Translations under genes and position numbers: made by a program
Part shown: in pieces, positions 1-12,242 of the stretch
Numbering within the stretch: the first letter of the stretch is position 1
Layout of the letters: every line of letters starts with the position of its first letter
The notes under the pieces: generated by a model
What the model saw: the letters and a program-made list of their open reading frames with translations, nothing else
Databases searched by the model: none
Told to the model about the DNA's origin: nothing
Assembly: GCF_032854445.1 (NCBI RefSeq)
Contig: NC_088297.1
Coordinates: 17,001,127-17,065,126, forward strand
Reading direction: 5' to 3'
DNA length: 64,000 nucleotides
DNA from: Liolophura sinensis
Taxonomy: Eukaryota > Mollusca > Polyplacophora > Chitonida > Chitonidae

Positions 1-288
1 TCGCTCGAGCTGTTCATATCACCTTGTTTTCGTTAAAATCACTTCTTTTCCACCAATACGGAGCCCAGCTATGTACGTGTCAAATTTGAAAGTTTGTTAG
101 TAATATTGGAATTCGTAAAAGTGACAGACGTCGTGAAAAATTCCTGAGTATAGCGTTAAAAACAGTCAAAGAAAGTGACGGGTCAAATCGTACAACCATA
201 TATAAAGGCGACTGCTTTCAGAATTCTCGTCAGTAATAATTGTAGAACACCAACTAAATGAATACGTTTTTCTTTATTAATTTTGCAG

Positions 289-638
289 GCACAGTTCCAG
301 GGCCGATATTGTTCGGGGCAGTCATTGATGGCGTTTGTTTGATTTGGAAGGAAACATGCGGAGAAAAAGAGTCTTGTTGGATTTACAACAACAGCGACAT
401 GGGTCGGAATCTCTTCATCTTGGCACTGGGAGTCAAAATCGCGTCTTCTCTCTTTTTCCTATTGGCCAGTTTCGTGTACAGAGCGCCATCTGGCGACAAG
501 ATGATTAAGACATCTACAGAGGAAACGTTAGCTGTAGAGATCATTCAAAATGGCGTCGATTCCAACGGTTCATTGGTGAAAGAGGAACCAATCAGAGACT
601 CAGACGAGTCCATCAACGGCGTGGTGAATCGATTGTGA
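289..638 (+). CDS. Last coding exon of a solute carrier organic anion transporter (SLCO/OATP)
   Basis: OATPs are 12-helix plasma-membrane carriers taking up large organic anions, steroid conjugates and eicosanoids. The exon follows a good acceptor (TTTTGCAG, ending at 288) and opens in the middle of a Gly codon, so the rest of the gene lies to the left of the window. It reads TVPGPILFGAVID, then CLIWKETCGEKESCWIYNN, the loop before the last helix with its conserved Trp and Cys residues. A hydrophobic segment (NLFILALGVKIASSLFFLLASFVY) is the last membrane helix. A hydrophilic cytosolic tail of about 45 residues follows, ending VVNRL and TGA at 636-638. The order GPI-FG-x-x-ID / C-W-CG-C-Y / helix is typical of the SLCO C-terminus. 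The subfamily cannot be assigned from one exon. An upstream ATG at 258 lies in the intron and is not a start. Confidence 0.88.
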
Positions 639-1320
639 TATTCATATCAATGGGATTTATCTTGCGGTTGGATGAAAATTGCTCAATTTCTATAACCAAA
701 AAAAAACTTTTACTTTCATTCCATTTAAGACATTGTACAAAATGGTCATTTGTCATGGAATTCTACACAGCAAGCATCATAAAATTCAAGAATTATGAGA
801 AATTCGTTTTTATGAGTACTTTATATGAGCTGCACATTTCGTATTTACGATCAATGGTTTTGATCGAGATTGTTGTGGAGTTTCACAGCTGTAATATTTC
901 CACCTGTATGTTGATGCCGGACTGGAAGAATAGCTACGTGAACAAGTACTCTACCCCCGTGTATCAATGCAGACAGAGAGAATGTGACGCAAATAGCGTA
1001 CAGCACTCATAACTTTCTCTAAGCTCGTGCTTTATGACAGTACATATGGGGCTTTTCCACACTTGTCTTTAAGAGAGCCAATCGGTAGCGTCTTACAACT
1101 GCCTTTCTTTAAATGAGGGATTCAGCGAGATTAAACAAATTTATGTCCCCAGCAAACGTATTCCACACTTTAAAAACATCCAAAGATGACTTACTGAGTT
1201 CGTTAGGCGATGCACAAGTACAAGTGTACGTTGATTCATGGAATGTTACCGTTTTTATTTTTCTTTAGGAAGGGTAAAGTGGGCCTATATTGTTTGCGTA
1301 TGCGAGTCACCGACTAAAAA
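639..1320 (+). other. Probable SLCO 3' UTR and downstream DNA
   Basis: No further coding signal. An ATTAAA at 1130-1135 and an AATAAA at 1392-1397 are the nearest candidate polyadenylation signals; I cannot tell which is used. Confidence 0.4.
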
Positions 1321-1577
1321 CCATGTTTGAATACTACACATCTGATATACCGTGAGTGACTACATATACCATGTTTGAATACCACGAATTGAATAAACAT
1401 TGCGTGACTATACCATGTTCGTATACCACAAACTGGATATACAGTGAGTCACCATACCATGTTTGTATACCACGAACTGGATATACAGTGAAAGGTTATA
1501 TATAAATAACACGAATTGGACATACAGTGAGTGACTGTCATGTGAAAATATATGTACTACGAAGTGGATGTACAGTT
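1321..1577. repeat. Degenerate minisatellite, unit about 42 bp, five to six copies
   Basis: Successive units read roughly ACCATGTTTGAATACCAC then GAACTGGATATACAGTGAGT. The units have diverged by substitutions and small indels, so the array looks old. Confidence 0.75.
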
Positions 1578-1583
1578 CTGTAA

Positions 1584-1625
1584 TGTGTGTGTGTGTGTGT
1601 GTGTGTGTGGCGGGGGGGGGGGGGG
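1584..1625. repeat. (GT)n microsatellite followed by a G run
   Basis: About 13 GT units run directly into roughly 14 consecutive G. The length of the G run is likely to be unreliable in assembly. Confidence 0.9.
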
Positions 1626-2330
1626 TTAATCTGAAATTTTCTGTACATAAATGTAAATATAACATTTTAACGAGTATAAGGTGTGCATCGTCAGGTGGTG
1701 TCAAGTTCAGAACGATAAATGTACGAGTCTCTTGCAATTGTACATAATGCGTTAGGTAATACAGAAAATGCACGTAAAATATGACTCTCCATAGCGTGAA
1801 GCACAAAAATAAATTCAAATTCTGCTGAACTTTAGATTACTTGATAAGGACACACTGTATCATTTAAAGTAGCATTGCATGGGGCCATGTGAGGAGATTG
1901 AAAATTAATTCATGTGGATAGGCAGAAAATACCAACAGCCCTCGAAGCTGCAGCTTTAAGTTAGTATGTTTGTGAGGTGCTGTTGTTTTTTCCCACAAAG
2001 TGCTTCTACCCAAGAATCTTAAAAATGCTCTCCATACACCAGCAATCCACATACACAAACTTATGTCTTTGTATTATTAATGCAAAGGTGTACTACTTAA
2101 CTTAATGAACAAGGGTCGATTAATCAGAGTCATATCTAACATAAATCAAAATTTAAGATTTTAGTGCTTATTTCTCGGCTCTAAAAATATGATATTTATC
2201 ACTTCATCAATGTGATCTCATGACAAATGTGTCAAAATTTTACTTCCAATAATGAAAACTGATGATGTTTCAAATTTTGACAGAAGTCAAAAATGACTCC
2301 ATGGAATCGGTCCCAGGTTTTGTATACGAG
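1626..2330. other. Intergenic, nothing recognised
   Basis: AT-rich, with short accidental reading frames only. Confidence 0.5.
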
Positions 2331-2375
2331 TGTGAGTGAGTGAGTGAGTGCTTGGGGTTTTACGTCGTTACATGA
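2331..2375 (-). repeat. SINE-B tail fragment
   Basis: GTGAGTGAGTGAGTGCTTGG followed by GGTTTTACGTCG is the reverse complement of the SINE-B 3' tail; only the 3' end is present. Confidence 0.6.
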
Positions 2376-2412
2376 GTGTGGGTGATTGTGTCTTGCATTT
2401 CATCCAGTCATC

Positions 2413-2544
2413 AGGGGCCGGTTTCATGAAGCTTACTTAATGTTAAGTTGCCCTTAGCTAAGTGCACTTTATACCTCTACAACATACGTTGTCACCGTAG
2501 TTAAGGGCTTACCTAGCTAAGTGAGTTTCATGAAACCGTCCCCT
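2413..2544. mobile_element. Short inverted-repeat element (MITE-like), 132 bp
   Basis: The ends are AGGGGCCGGTTTCATGAA and, read in reverse, AGGGGACGGTTTCATGAA: 17 of 18 bases match. The inner parts are also partly complementary (CTTAGCTAAGTG against CTTAGCTAGGTA), so the whole element can fold back. There is no coding capacity and no clear target duplication. Confidence 0.7.
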
Positions 2545-3094
2545 GTACCCATACTCTGTATATTTTTATAAAATGCTGATTTTTGTAGATAATATTCCCA
2601 CATGGTGGGGAAAGGTTTATGTGTGAAAAATAAACTTGCCATGGAATGGCATAAAACCAACGTACTGCGCAACTGCTTTTTTTTGTCTCGTTTGTGAAGA
2701 ATAACAATAAATATATGAATTACTGTGGCCGTTCGGCGAGGTGCTCGTGACTTCAGTGGTTTGCGAAGCGTGCATTCAATCTCGATCTCGGAGAGGAAAT
2801 TTGCAGCCCAGAAAACCAGTCCATAATACTAAGTACGTATGACCCCGCTCTGGATTGCATCTAGCTCAGTAGGTAAATTTCACTCAGTTTTACAACTCGA
2901 ATACAACCTAATGTTTTTGTTATGCAATAAATCCACACGTTATACGAGTTCAAAGGGTATTAAAACTTGCTTGGCAAACCCTCGTTTAACAATGATCTAG
3001 ACGCTGGCTGGTGCAGTCAGTAAAGAATTGATGTACACATTTTACACTTCCTGGGGCCTCTGTCGAGCCCCAAATAAAGCAAAACATATTAAAA

Positions 3095-3462
3095 GGGGAG
3101 TTTCGAGCTCAAACTCTTTTTTTCTATGAAAGTGAAAAGGGTCCTTCCATATCAAGTGAGTTGTGAAAAATGTTGGGTAACCTGTGTACCCATTAAATTA
3201 CCGATCACTCATCTCTACATGTACCATGGCACCATTTATATCTCTTTCCTCTTATAGTAACTTCTCAAGTTCACAAACGCTCCGCTCTTCATATTTCTCC
3301 ATCGTTCGCACACTCTAAATCACTTTTTGTGAAACCTTTTTCAGGCGCACGTTACGGTAAACGTGATACCACAACAGTTGCTCAACATTTTTGACAGGTC
3401 ACATGATACAGTATCACTTTTTTGGGCCTTTAGTGATAAAAGAGTTCGAACTCGAAAATCCC
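3095..3462. mobile_element. Long imperfect palindrome, MITE or foldback element
   Basis: The left end GGGGAGTTTCGAGCTCAAAC matches the reverse complement of the right end (GGGATTTTCGAGTTCGAACT) with a few differences. Inside, TGTGAAAAATGTTGGGTAAC has a complementary partner near 3368-3400. No reading frame suggests a transposase. Confidence 0.5.
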
Positions 3463-4204
3463 ATATTGTATTTGAATTTTTGACTTGAGTCTTAAGACGT
3501 TTGACCTCCGTGTACGACAGCTGTCGATCCAAGGTTCAACAAAATTATAACTCAGGTTTAAAATATATCTGAACAGAAGACTGAATTTCTCTTTTGTAGA
3601 TCTTTAATAAGAAAAAATATTTTGCATTCAATTCAAAAATAGTGTACCCATGTATAACAGTGATTAAATGTGAATTTAATTAAAAATTATTCGCTTAAGA
3701 CAAAATATGGAATGCACGAGTATGCAAAAAAAAATGCAGTCCTAAAAATGACAATTGCATGCCTGCACTCTGTATCAAAGATACAAGTGAAGGCCAATAC
3801 AATCATTTGAGCTGAAAACAGCGAATGCTATAGAAGAAATACATTTGCATGGAGCTGAACATGGGCGGAACATATGCCATGGAAGGTTCAACATCTACGT
3901 AAACCTATGAACTAATCTGAAAATTCAACTTTTCCGCATGCGTATGATTATTACATTATTTTGGTAATATTGTGGTAGGCCCTAGAGGTTTCAAAAATTA
4001 CTTGCACATCGTATTATACGTTATTCCAAAATTTCAGAAATTTCTAACAGATTTTTGCATCAAATTTATGGAATTTTATTCCGGTTTATTTACATTATGA
4101 CCATCTATAAAACATGGTAACATGCGTCATAGCTACATGTGGCAACACGCCAGCTACCACAAACAATATGGCCATGTGTGACATACATATAATCTAATCT
4201 ATTT
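3463..4204. other. Intergenic, nothing recognised
   Basis: AT-rich sequence without coding signal or a repeat I recognise. Confidence 0.5.
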
Positions 4205-4432
4205 CACTATGTTGCCATACTGACGGCCTTTGTCACACAATGTTGCCACACATACAATGTTTGTCACACAATGTTGCCATACATGCAATGCTTGTCACAC
4301 AATGTTGCCATCCATAAAATCTTGCCACACATGAAATGTTTGTCACACAATATTGCCACATATACAATGTTTGTCACACAATGTGGTCACAGGTGCAGTT
4401 AACGTCGCATAATGTTGCCATACATAAAAATG
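4205..4432. repeat. Degenerate minisatellite built on CACACAATGTTGCCA
   Basis: About seven or eight units of some 30 bp, each with TTTGTCACACAATGTTGCCA followed by a variable CATACAATG-like stretch. The same core appears in reverse orientation near 48.4 kb. Confidence 0.75.
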
Positions 4433-5170
4433 CATGATCACATATTTAGCGTGCGTTCGTTTGATCTCTCACACAAAGTTAAATTTTATAGTTACAGATC
4501 TGCACATTGCCGTCAAAAATTAATCAGGCATTTCAGCATTAAAAATCACTGATAAGTCATGCATATTTTATCCATTATAAATTAACAATATAGATTTATT
4601 AACCAGTAATATTAACAACAGGTATGTACATCTATTCAGGGCATTTCAAAATACTCAAACTGTCCAATATTAACTTCAGGCACCTGTATATATGTTGTAT
4701 TCTTGGGAGAGGACATGCATCCCACTGCATTTATATTGCTTCTGTGGATGTACATCATGGCTTCATTATTAAATTAAACAATTGTAATCTTATTATCATA
4801 GGTAACTTATCTATGAAAACGTTATAAAAAATCACTTCAAAAAACATTCAATGAACATAGATTATTATGACCTGTGATGATATGATATGTGAAAAAAAAA
4901 ACAACTCTGATTTAAAATTTGGTGGAATGTGACAGAAAATGACAAGAATTGCATTTAAATACAATGACTACCAATTTAGTTTTGTTCCCTTGTTTTGTTT
5001 AATTTTTTAAAAATTTTGTGTTTCAAAGTTTTCTATGAAAATGCCATTATGACATGTGAATTATGGGTAAAATCATGAAAAATGTATTGATGACTATTTG
5101 TTAATGAGGCCCTATATAATATGTTAAAATACTGCAAAAGATCAAAGCACTTTTGTCATCATCATCACCA
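4433..5170. other. 3' flank of the amine oxidase gene
   Basis: AT-rich. TTTAAT at 4998-5003 would read ATTAAA on the minus strand and is a possible polyadenylation signal for the gene ending at 5171. Confidence 0.4.
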
Positions 5171-8100
5171 TCACAACTCCTCACGAGGCTTCTGTTTCCT
5201 CTTAATGGTGTCATCGTCATGGCAACCGTTCATGATCTCTTCCGCCACCTTTAACCCCGACAGGAAGGCCCCTTCTGCGCAGCCCGGCTTTTCCATAGTG
5301 GCGTGTTCTCCGGCGAAGTACAGATACGGACAAACTGGTCGCAGTAACTGTCTCCTCATCTCCTGTGTGTTTCCTGTTGAAAAACAAAAGTTTTCCAATG
5401 TTTTACTATGGTTTCCACTTAACTTTGCTCTCTTTTTTAATCTTATTTCTGTCATATATCCACAGAGCTGCCAAACTGGAACCAGGAGCAGAACTGGATA
5501 TCAAAAATATACATGCACAAATAGGAAAAAAAAAAACACAGAAAACAAGAATACTTTTCCGCCCACGATGGTCGAAGGTTAAAATGAAATAACAACAACA
5601 AAACAACAAGAAAGCAACAAAAACAACAACAAGAAAGCAACATCAACAACAAAACAACAACAACAAGAAAGCAACCACACAATAAGAATACCTCGCCAAC
5701 CGCGCAGTACACCAACAACACCACCATCATCACAAGAAGAAGATAATGTCTTACCAACAGCATAGTAAGAAGCACTTCCTCCAGAGAGCGGATCACTCAG
5801 CCAGGAGGACCTCTGCATAGAAACAACTTTCTGCCTCTTTACCAGCTGATGGCCGAAGATGTATGCCAGAGATTTGAGAGCTGGAAACATGAAAAAATAA
5901 ACCTGATAGTGTTTGTGTTTAATTATTAGAGTGTCAGATCAGAGTCAGCAGCCTCCGACATAGTCTCCTTACAAACAAAAAAAAATCATTGCTGCACCAG
6001 ATATGACTTGAGTTAAGCCTGTCACCTCATTCATTAATGACCGGTCAGATTTTACTAGAAGAGCGAAAAGTGAATAACTCAGCCAGGGCTGCATGAATAA
6101 TTACATGTAAACAACATACTGGAACCATCAAAGTTCCAAAAAGTACCTCTAAAAACGACAACAACCTGCAGATGGTTGTGGGTTTCCTCCAGGCTCTGTC
6201 AGGTTTCCTCCCGACTTACAAGTCCAACATTCTTGAGTACGGCGTAATACACCAATCAAACAAATAAAAATAAAAATATGATAATTAACTAAAGACGACA
6301 ATTTTTTTGTTCAAATACAGTAAATCTACCATGCCCGGTACCTTCTTCCTTTAGCTGATCTTCCTCCATACCCTCCATTCGCTCAGCCGCGTCCCCTGTG
6401 ACGTATCCCACCAGGGCGTTAGTTTCCGTCAGCCGGTAGCCATTGATCCATGATGATACCAATGGGTTTTTCGTTTTGAGAACGTCAGCCGTACTGGCGA
6501 ACATCCCTGGCTCCTCGGGCCAAAACATGTTCTCAAAACGAAGGATTACCTTATTCAGGCGACCGAAACCTGTGAAGAAAATACAGCAACCAAACTGGCA
6601 GAATACACATCACCCCTTAAATATTCTGCATCGAGCAAGAAGGCTTTGAAATTTAATCTGATGAGCAAATGAAACAAAGGACTAATGTGAATCAAGGAAA
6701 TCATTAAAGATGCAAAATAAGTATTTATATGGTCTTTATTTTTTTATTTATTTATTTGATTGGTGTTTTACGCCGCACTCGAGATTATTTCACTTACACG
6801 ACGGCGGTCATCATTATGGTCAGAAGAAAACAGGGGAAACCCACGGCCAACAGCACATTGTTGGCACACCTTCCCACCAACAGTGTATGGTTTTTAAACT
6901 TGATGTTAGGTTGCACAACGCACCTACACATGCAATTTTATCAAAACAGGCAATATTTGACGCATTTTATTTTATGGACAACAAAGTGTAAAAGATGGAC
7001 GGACAGACAGACTGACAAAAATAGCCATTTTGAAACTGTTGTTAACATAGTTTCTGTCTGGTAATTGCCTGATCTACTTCGAAGATACACGCTATTCACG
7101 GACTCTTACCCATTTTATTAATGGCATTTTTACGTTCTACAGAAAGGGGTGGATCAAAGAAAATGTCTCCATTTTTCAGCACGCCAAGAGGAACTGCTAC
7201 GACAACCACATCAGCTGTAATAGACTTGCGATCAGTTGTTCGGATCTTAACTTTGCGTTTTTTCTGATCAACTTGCACTTGGCGAACAACTTTCCCCAAT
7301 TCCACGTCCAAAGGTGTTTCTGAATCCCAGCCAGAAACTAATCTGTTGAAAAACACAATGATGAATACAAAATGAGGTAGAAACGAAAATTGACATTACA
7401 CGAGTAATTTATTTACTTACTTATCTGATTTGAGTTTTATGCCGTACTCAAGAATATTTCACTTATACCACGTACGGCCTACATGTGACATTTCACAATC
7501 GTACTGATCTTGTTTATAGGGTATGGCAAAAACTTGATCAATTGTCTAATGTGAGGTCAACGAACTACTCAAGAATATAATTTCCCTTTACATAGGGCAG
7601 AAGTCAGTTTCACGGGTGAAAGAAACTGAAATGCCTGGTTGCCTGGAGTTAAGAAGTCCACCGGACAGGCAAATAGTTGGCAAATGATCATCATCTTTCT
7701 TCAAATGCAGCTGTGCTGATTGTTTGTATCCATTAAACCATCTTCTCCAAGCATACCAATGAAAGACGGTCAGACTGATGTTCACTGACGCAGGGCGTGA
7801 GGAAGCCTGGTTAGTTCGTTGGTTTCATACGACTGTCAGAAAATAACAGCATATGAGAAAGAAAACAGTCCAAATGGCCAGTTTCCAAACCTTGAATACA
7901 GCAAGCCTTGAACTCAAAAATCATTAAACTATAGACAAAGAACCTAATTAAGCACCCCCTTGGTTTTCATTGTGGCGATTTTCTACACACGCGATTAATG
8001 TTCTTCTGTATCAAAGGGTGTAAAATGTGATTGTTTGTGGAGCGTGTGCTTCTTTGGCTAATGAAAAACGACAAATGACTGGAATCCATGTGTTTCATTG

Positions 8101-11100
8101 ATTAACACACATTCATTTCTATCATCACTGGTTTTGATGCGAAACAATGGCTTTACAAGCTTGGTCCGGAGTGAGCAGCGTTGAAACGGTGGTTGAAATT
8201 ATTCAATTAAAACGTCATTTGGTGACGTTAACGTGCGTTACGTCAATATCAAGTGTATTCGCCGTGAGCCTATGTGACAGCCTGAACCCTTCTCCTCATA
8301 CCACCTGTCAGCCTCCTGATACTCTAAAGGGGAACTCGCTGCCATTCTTTGTGCAAGGCAGGTCGATCAATAAATTGTTGATCCTGTGTATAACAACACT
8401 TGTCATTTATTTATTCTTATCACCAACTATTCACCAGTTTTGCCACAAAGACTTGAATAAACAACTTCTCACCTGTTGACAATTTCGTCCATGCCCTCGC
8501 GGATGAAGTGAGCCATTGCCAGTCTCTCTACCTCCAGCATGTTCACAGATAGATTGCTCAAGGGAGCACCAAACGCTGGCTCCACCATGGCCTTGAGAAT
8601 CACCTCCCACAAGTCCTTGTCTGGGAGGGGTATGCGGCTTGCTGAGAAGTCCAGGGCTTCTTGTATGGAGAAATCCTCTACAGCTTGCTTCTCTATGATG
8701 GCTGTTTGAATCTTTTCCTTCACAGAGATCCATCAAGCATGTATATGTACATGTACGCAGTTTTGATTTATTTATTTATTTATTTCATTGGTGTTTAATG
8801 CCTTACTCGAGAATATTTCACTTATACAACGGTGATTAGCATTATGGTGGGAGGAAACCGAGTAGAGCCCAGTGGAAACCCACAACCATCCGCAGGTTGC
8901 TGGAAGACCTTCCCATGTAAGGCTGGACAGGAAGCCAGCATGAGTGGGACTTGACTTCTCAGCGACGGCATTGGTGAGAGGCTCCTAGGCGATTTCGCTG
9001 CTCTAGCGTGAGCCACGGAGATCCCAGTTTTGATATAGTTCTCATACCAGAAAAAAAGGCAAATTAATGTAAGCTGTATTCAGTACTTATACTGAAGTAC
9101 AATATGCATGTAAAGTACTTCACAGCTGTATTCAGTAATTACAAGACACTGTACAGCTGTATTCAGTACTTACAGGTAATGTACAGCTGTATTCAGTACT
9201 TACAGGTAATGTACAGCTGTATTCAGTATTTACATGTAGATGGAGGTAATGTACAGCTTTATTCAGTGCTTACAATAAGGTATTGCATAGCTATATTCAG
9301 TACTTACAATTAGCTATTTTGCAGCTCTATTTAGTATTTACAATGAGGTAATGCTGTATTTAGTACTAACAATTAGGTCTTCGGTTGCATACATTACTTA
9401 CAATGCAGTATTCAGTACTTGCATTTATAATGATGTACTGTACAGTTGTTAGCCTGTATTCAATCCTTAAAATGAAGTACTGTACAGCTGTATTCAGTAC
9501 TTATAAAGAGGTATTTGCATAGCTGTATTCAGTACTTACAATGAGGTGCTGTACAGCCGTATTCAGCCCTTATAGTGAGGTATTTACATAGCTGTATTCA
9601 GTACTTATAATGAGGTATTTGCATAACTGTATTCAATACTTATGAGGTATTTGCACAGCTGTATTCAGTACTTATAATGAGGTATTTGCACTGCTGTATT
9701 CAGTACTTATAATGAGGTATTTGCACTGCAGTACTGTGCTGCAGTATTGAGTACTTACATATATAATGAGGCGTTACGAAGCTGTATTCAGTACTTACAA
9801 TGAGGTATTGTACGGCTGTATCCAGTTCTCCCCCACTCTCAACCTCTGTACGCTCTGCTGAACGGATCTCCAGTGAGCCTGTCTTGATAAGTGTCAGCTC
9901 AAAACGCTTTAACAGTTTATAAAATGGACCATGGACATCTGTGATATCTAACAAGGCTCCCCCAAGATCCCCTTCTGTACCTGAAAATAAAGACTTAAGT
10001 CATAAATCACAAGTCATCAAAAGCCGAACAGGAAAGAATCCAAATCGTGGGTAGTATTTTGTTCTGCAGTAAATTTTAAGCTTTCTACAGCAAAACATTT
10101 TACTTTTAGCTACGTTGGAATATTTGACTTAAGTCTTAAAGAGATTTTGATAGTTGCGGTCACAGGTATGTATTAATACGTTTACAGAGATAAGATAAAA
10201 ATATCCAAAATACTATATATTTTGCTTTAGACATGAACATGATGAATTTGAAAATGCTTGTCAGAAGTCAAAAGATAAAAAAGAAAAGACTCCTAATAAA
10301 TATATATGGATATCTCATCTAGTTCTTCACTGGAAATAAGAATCTGTACTTACCTCGGGTTTACATTAAATAATTCAGGAAACATCATGTTTTTTGTGCT
10401 CTGTGATTAGTTTATGGCATGTTCTAACAAGTATCACAACAATAATTATGCTTTTCATTCTACACTTAGCTTTATTGATAAGGTATTATCGGATCTCAGC
10501 ATTCAGAATGACATTATCAGCTAGATCAGTGATGTATTAGGGTGAAAACAATGAAGAGGTCCGAGGGAGGGGGCAGTGCAGGGGGTCTTAGCCTGTGCAT
10601 AAATACATGTACGTAAACCTGGTTTGTTGCTTCACTCACGTCTCCGATGTCAAAACCGACAGAAAATACGCAAAGAAGCAGAATTTTTTTTCTGTGTTAT
10701 TAATTTAAATGTTGAACATTTGCAATCTCCACTTAACAGTTATGTTCCATGGATGCTTAGAGGAAAAAATGGCTAAAAATTGAAGCAATACAAAGTAACA
10801 AGGTGAAAATCTTCTCAAGATGTTTTTTCTAAATGAATTAAATGCATTCCAATGTTTTATTGCGAAGGTGGGCTTATAGATCAAAACTATCATTACTGTA
10901 AGTTACAAATATTTCACATGCCCTTTTTTTCTACAGATCCACCTACAAGTGAAAGCTCTGTAAAGTCAGTTCACCACAGAATTCAAATATTTGAATGCAT
11001 TTCACAAAAAAATGGGTGAAGTTTAATGCATAGTTTTTAGTTGTCCATCTAGTCTTACTTCATGTTATATGTAGCTTTCTTTGACTCCAAATAATCACAT

Positions 11101-11403
11101 GTACTAGATTATATTTTATATATATATACATATACTAGTATACAAATGTGGATTACCCAGAGCATCACTGCTGGACCGATCTGTCCATAAACGTCCTCCA
11201 ATCCGATTCTCTCTACCTTCCAACAAGGTCACATGATAGCGTTCCTGGGGGTCATTCGCCAGCTGCCTAGCAACAGTTGCTCCGGCAACTCCAGCGCCAA
11301 TCACAACCACGTCCTTCTGTCTTGGTTTTGCCAGGCCAACGCCAAGGAGCAGTACAGACAGACATGATGCACACCACCAAAGCTTTACATGTGGTGACAA
11401 CAT
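5171..11403 (-). CDS. Flavin-containing amine oxidase (polyamine oxidase/LSD1-like fold), seven exons
   Basis: FAD-dependent oxidation of an amine or amino acid, releasing H2O2; the substrate is not determined. I join 11403-11157, 9980-9799, 8717-8473, 7342-7110, 6569-6342, 5880-5755 and 5373-5171. Every intron is GT-AG, all phases agree, and the sum is 1464 bp, or 487 residues plus stop. Residues 1-25 form a probable signal peptide (start chosen for this and for A at -3). The dinucleotide fold VIGAGVAG spans 34-41, E62 should bind ribose, and RIGGR is at 67-71. VPLGVLKNG and MGFGRLNKV (K309, the conserved active-site lysine position) follow, then WLSDPLSGGSASYYAVG, and YFAGEH at 439-444 with EGAFLSG. 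The usual GAxWIHG stretch is replaced by GGALLDITDVHG. Weakest junction: the acceptor of exon 3 (GTGAAG before 8717), which has a poor pyrimidine tract. A likely 5' UTR acceptor lies at 11429-11430. Introns carry SINEs and a minisatellite. Confidence 0.88.
5584..5690. repeat. A/C-rich simple repeat (AAC units) in intron 6 of the amine oxidase gene
   Basis: Repeated AACAACAAC with interspersed AAGAAAGC. The long minus-strand hydrophobic frame across it comes from the repeat and is not a gene. Confidence 0.8.
6164..6278 (+). repeat. SINE-A 3' fragment (intron 5)
   Basis: CCTGCAGATGGTTGTGGG through CTTGAGTACGGCGTAA and an AATAAAA-type tail; the middle is degraded. Confidence 0.75.
6729..6885 (-). 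repeat. SINE-A 3' fragment (intron 4)
   Basis: Starts with the inverted tail (TTTATTTATTTGATTGG), then GTGTTTTACGCCGCACTC, and runs into the ACCCACGGCC segment. No tRNA-like head remains. Confidence 0.75.
7409..7480 (-). repeat. SINE-A tail fragment (intron 3)
   Basis: Inverted tail with GCCGTACTCAAGAATATTTC, then ACTTATACCACGTACGGCC; a large internal part is missing. Confidence 0.65.
8764..9027 (-). repeat. Near full-length SINE-A (intron 2)
   Basis: Runs from the inverted ATTT tail through the body to GTGAGCCACGGAGATCCC, the inverted start of the tRNA-like head. It lies within 50 bp of the exon 3 acceptor. Confidence 0.85.
9072..9823. repeat. Minisatellite, unit about 35-38 bp, spanning an exon-intron boundary
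   Basis: About 20 units of GCTGTATTCAGTACTTAC plus AATGAGGTATTGTACA. The right-most unit is the end of amine oxidase exon 2 and its 5' splice site (minus strand: ACCTCATT|GTAAGTACTG at 9799/9798). Units farther into the intron carry further copies of GTAAGTA on the minus strand. Confidence 0.85.
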
Positions 11404-11655
11404 GTTATGGTTGAACAATAAAAATAGTCTGGAAAATAGAAAAAACCTACATCGCATCACAAGAGAATCCTGAATTTGAAAATGCTGTCAGAAAGATGAT
11501 CGAAGTTCTTTAGTGACAAGTCAGCACAATAAAACTGCTTACCTTCTCTCTTAACATTACATACAATAAGATAATAAAAAAACTAGTAACTAAACTTTTT
11601 TGCATACATTTTTATCTTTGTGTAGCCATGATTACAAGTTATTACCTTTTGTTTT

Positions 11656-11757
11656 GAGTGAATGAATGAATGGTTGGGGTTTAACATCATACTGAACAAT
11701 TTTTCAGGCACATGACGACGAGGAGTCATTAGGGGTGCACATATATCCTACTGTGTA
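11656..11757 (-). repeat. SINE-B 3' fragment
   Basis: GAATGAATGAATGGTTGGGG then TTTAACATCATACTG and CATGACGACGAGGAGTC; inverted tail and adjacent body only. Confidence 0.75.
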
Positions 11758-11821
11758 GGCGATGATCGTGTACAAAATAAATTGGTATCATTTTCAGGGG
11801 GAAAAGATTAAGATATATACT

Positions 11822-12148
11822 TGTGAGTGAGTGAGTGAGTACTTGGGGTTTGACGTTGTGCTCAACAATTTTTCAGTCATATGACGATGAAGGAATCCTT
11901 AGGGTGTACAGATGTGCCTCCTTGTTGCAGGATTTCCACCACTCTTTTATCTAGCGCTGCTTCACTGAGACGACTTACCAAAGGCAAGCAAGCTGCCCCG
12001 CCCGAGCCATTATACTGATACGGGTCGTTGCACTGTCCCCTTCATGCTGAACGCCAAGCGAGGAAGTTACAACTTCCTCTTTTAAAGTCTTAGGTGTGAC
12101 TCGACCCCGGACTGATTCTGGATTTACCACTCCCCAAGGGGACTATAT
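11822..12148 (-). repeat. Near full-length SINE-B
   Basis: Inverted tail (GTGAGTGAGTGAGTACTTGG), CATATGACGATGAAGGAATC, the GCTTCACTGAGACGACTTAC body, then ACTTCCTCTTTTAAAGTC and a degraded inverted B box (CTCGACCCCGGAC). The A-box end is incomplete. Confidence 0.85.
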
Positions 12149-12242
12149 ACTTGCGGAGCGGGTATGTTTTATGGGTATTTTACATCTATCTGTGCAAGAT
12201 ACATGTACATACTTGGAGAGTACATGTAGATATGCTGAGTAA

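Noticed and set aside
5406-5796. Long hydrophobic minus-strand frames rich in Val, Leu and Cys
   Set aside because: They read the AAC-type simple repeat in amine oxidase intron 6 and overlap real exons in the wrong frame.
9072-9823. CRISPR array
   Set aside because: Direct repeats are contiguous and diverged without unique spacers, and the DNA is clearly animal.
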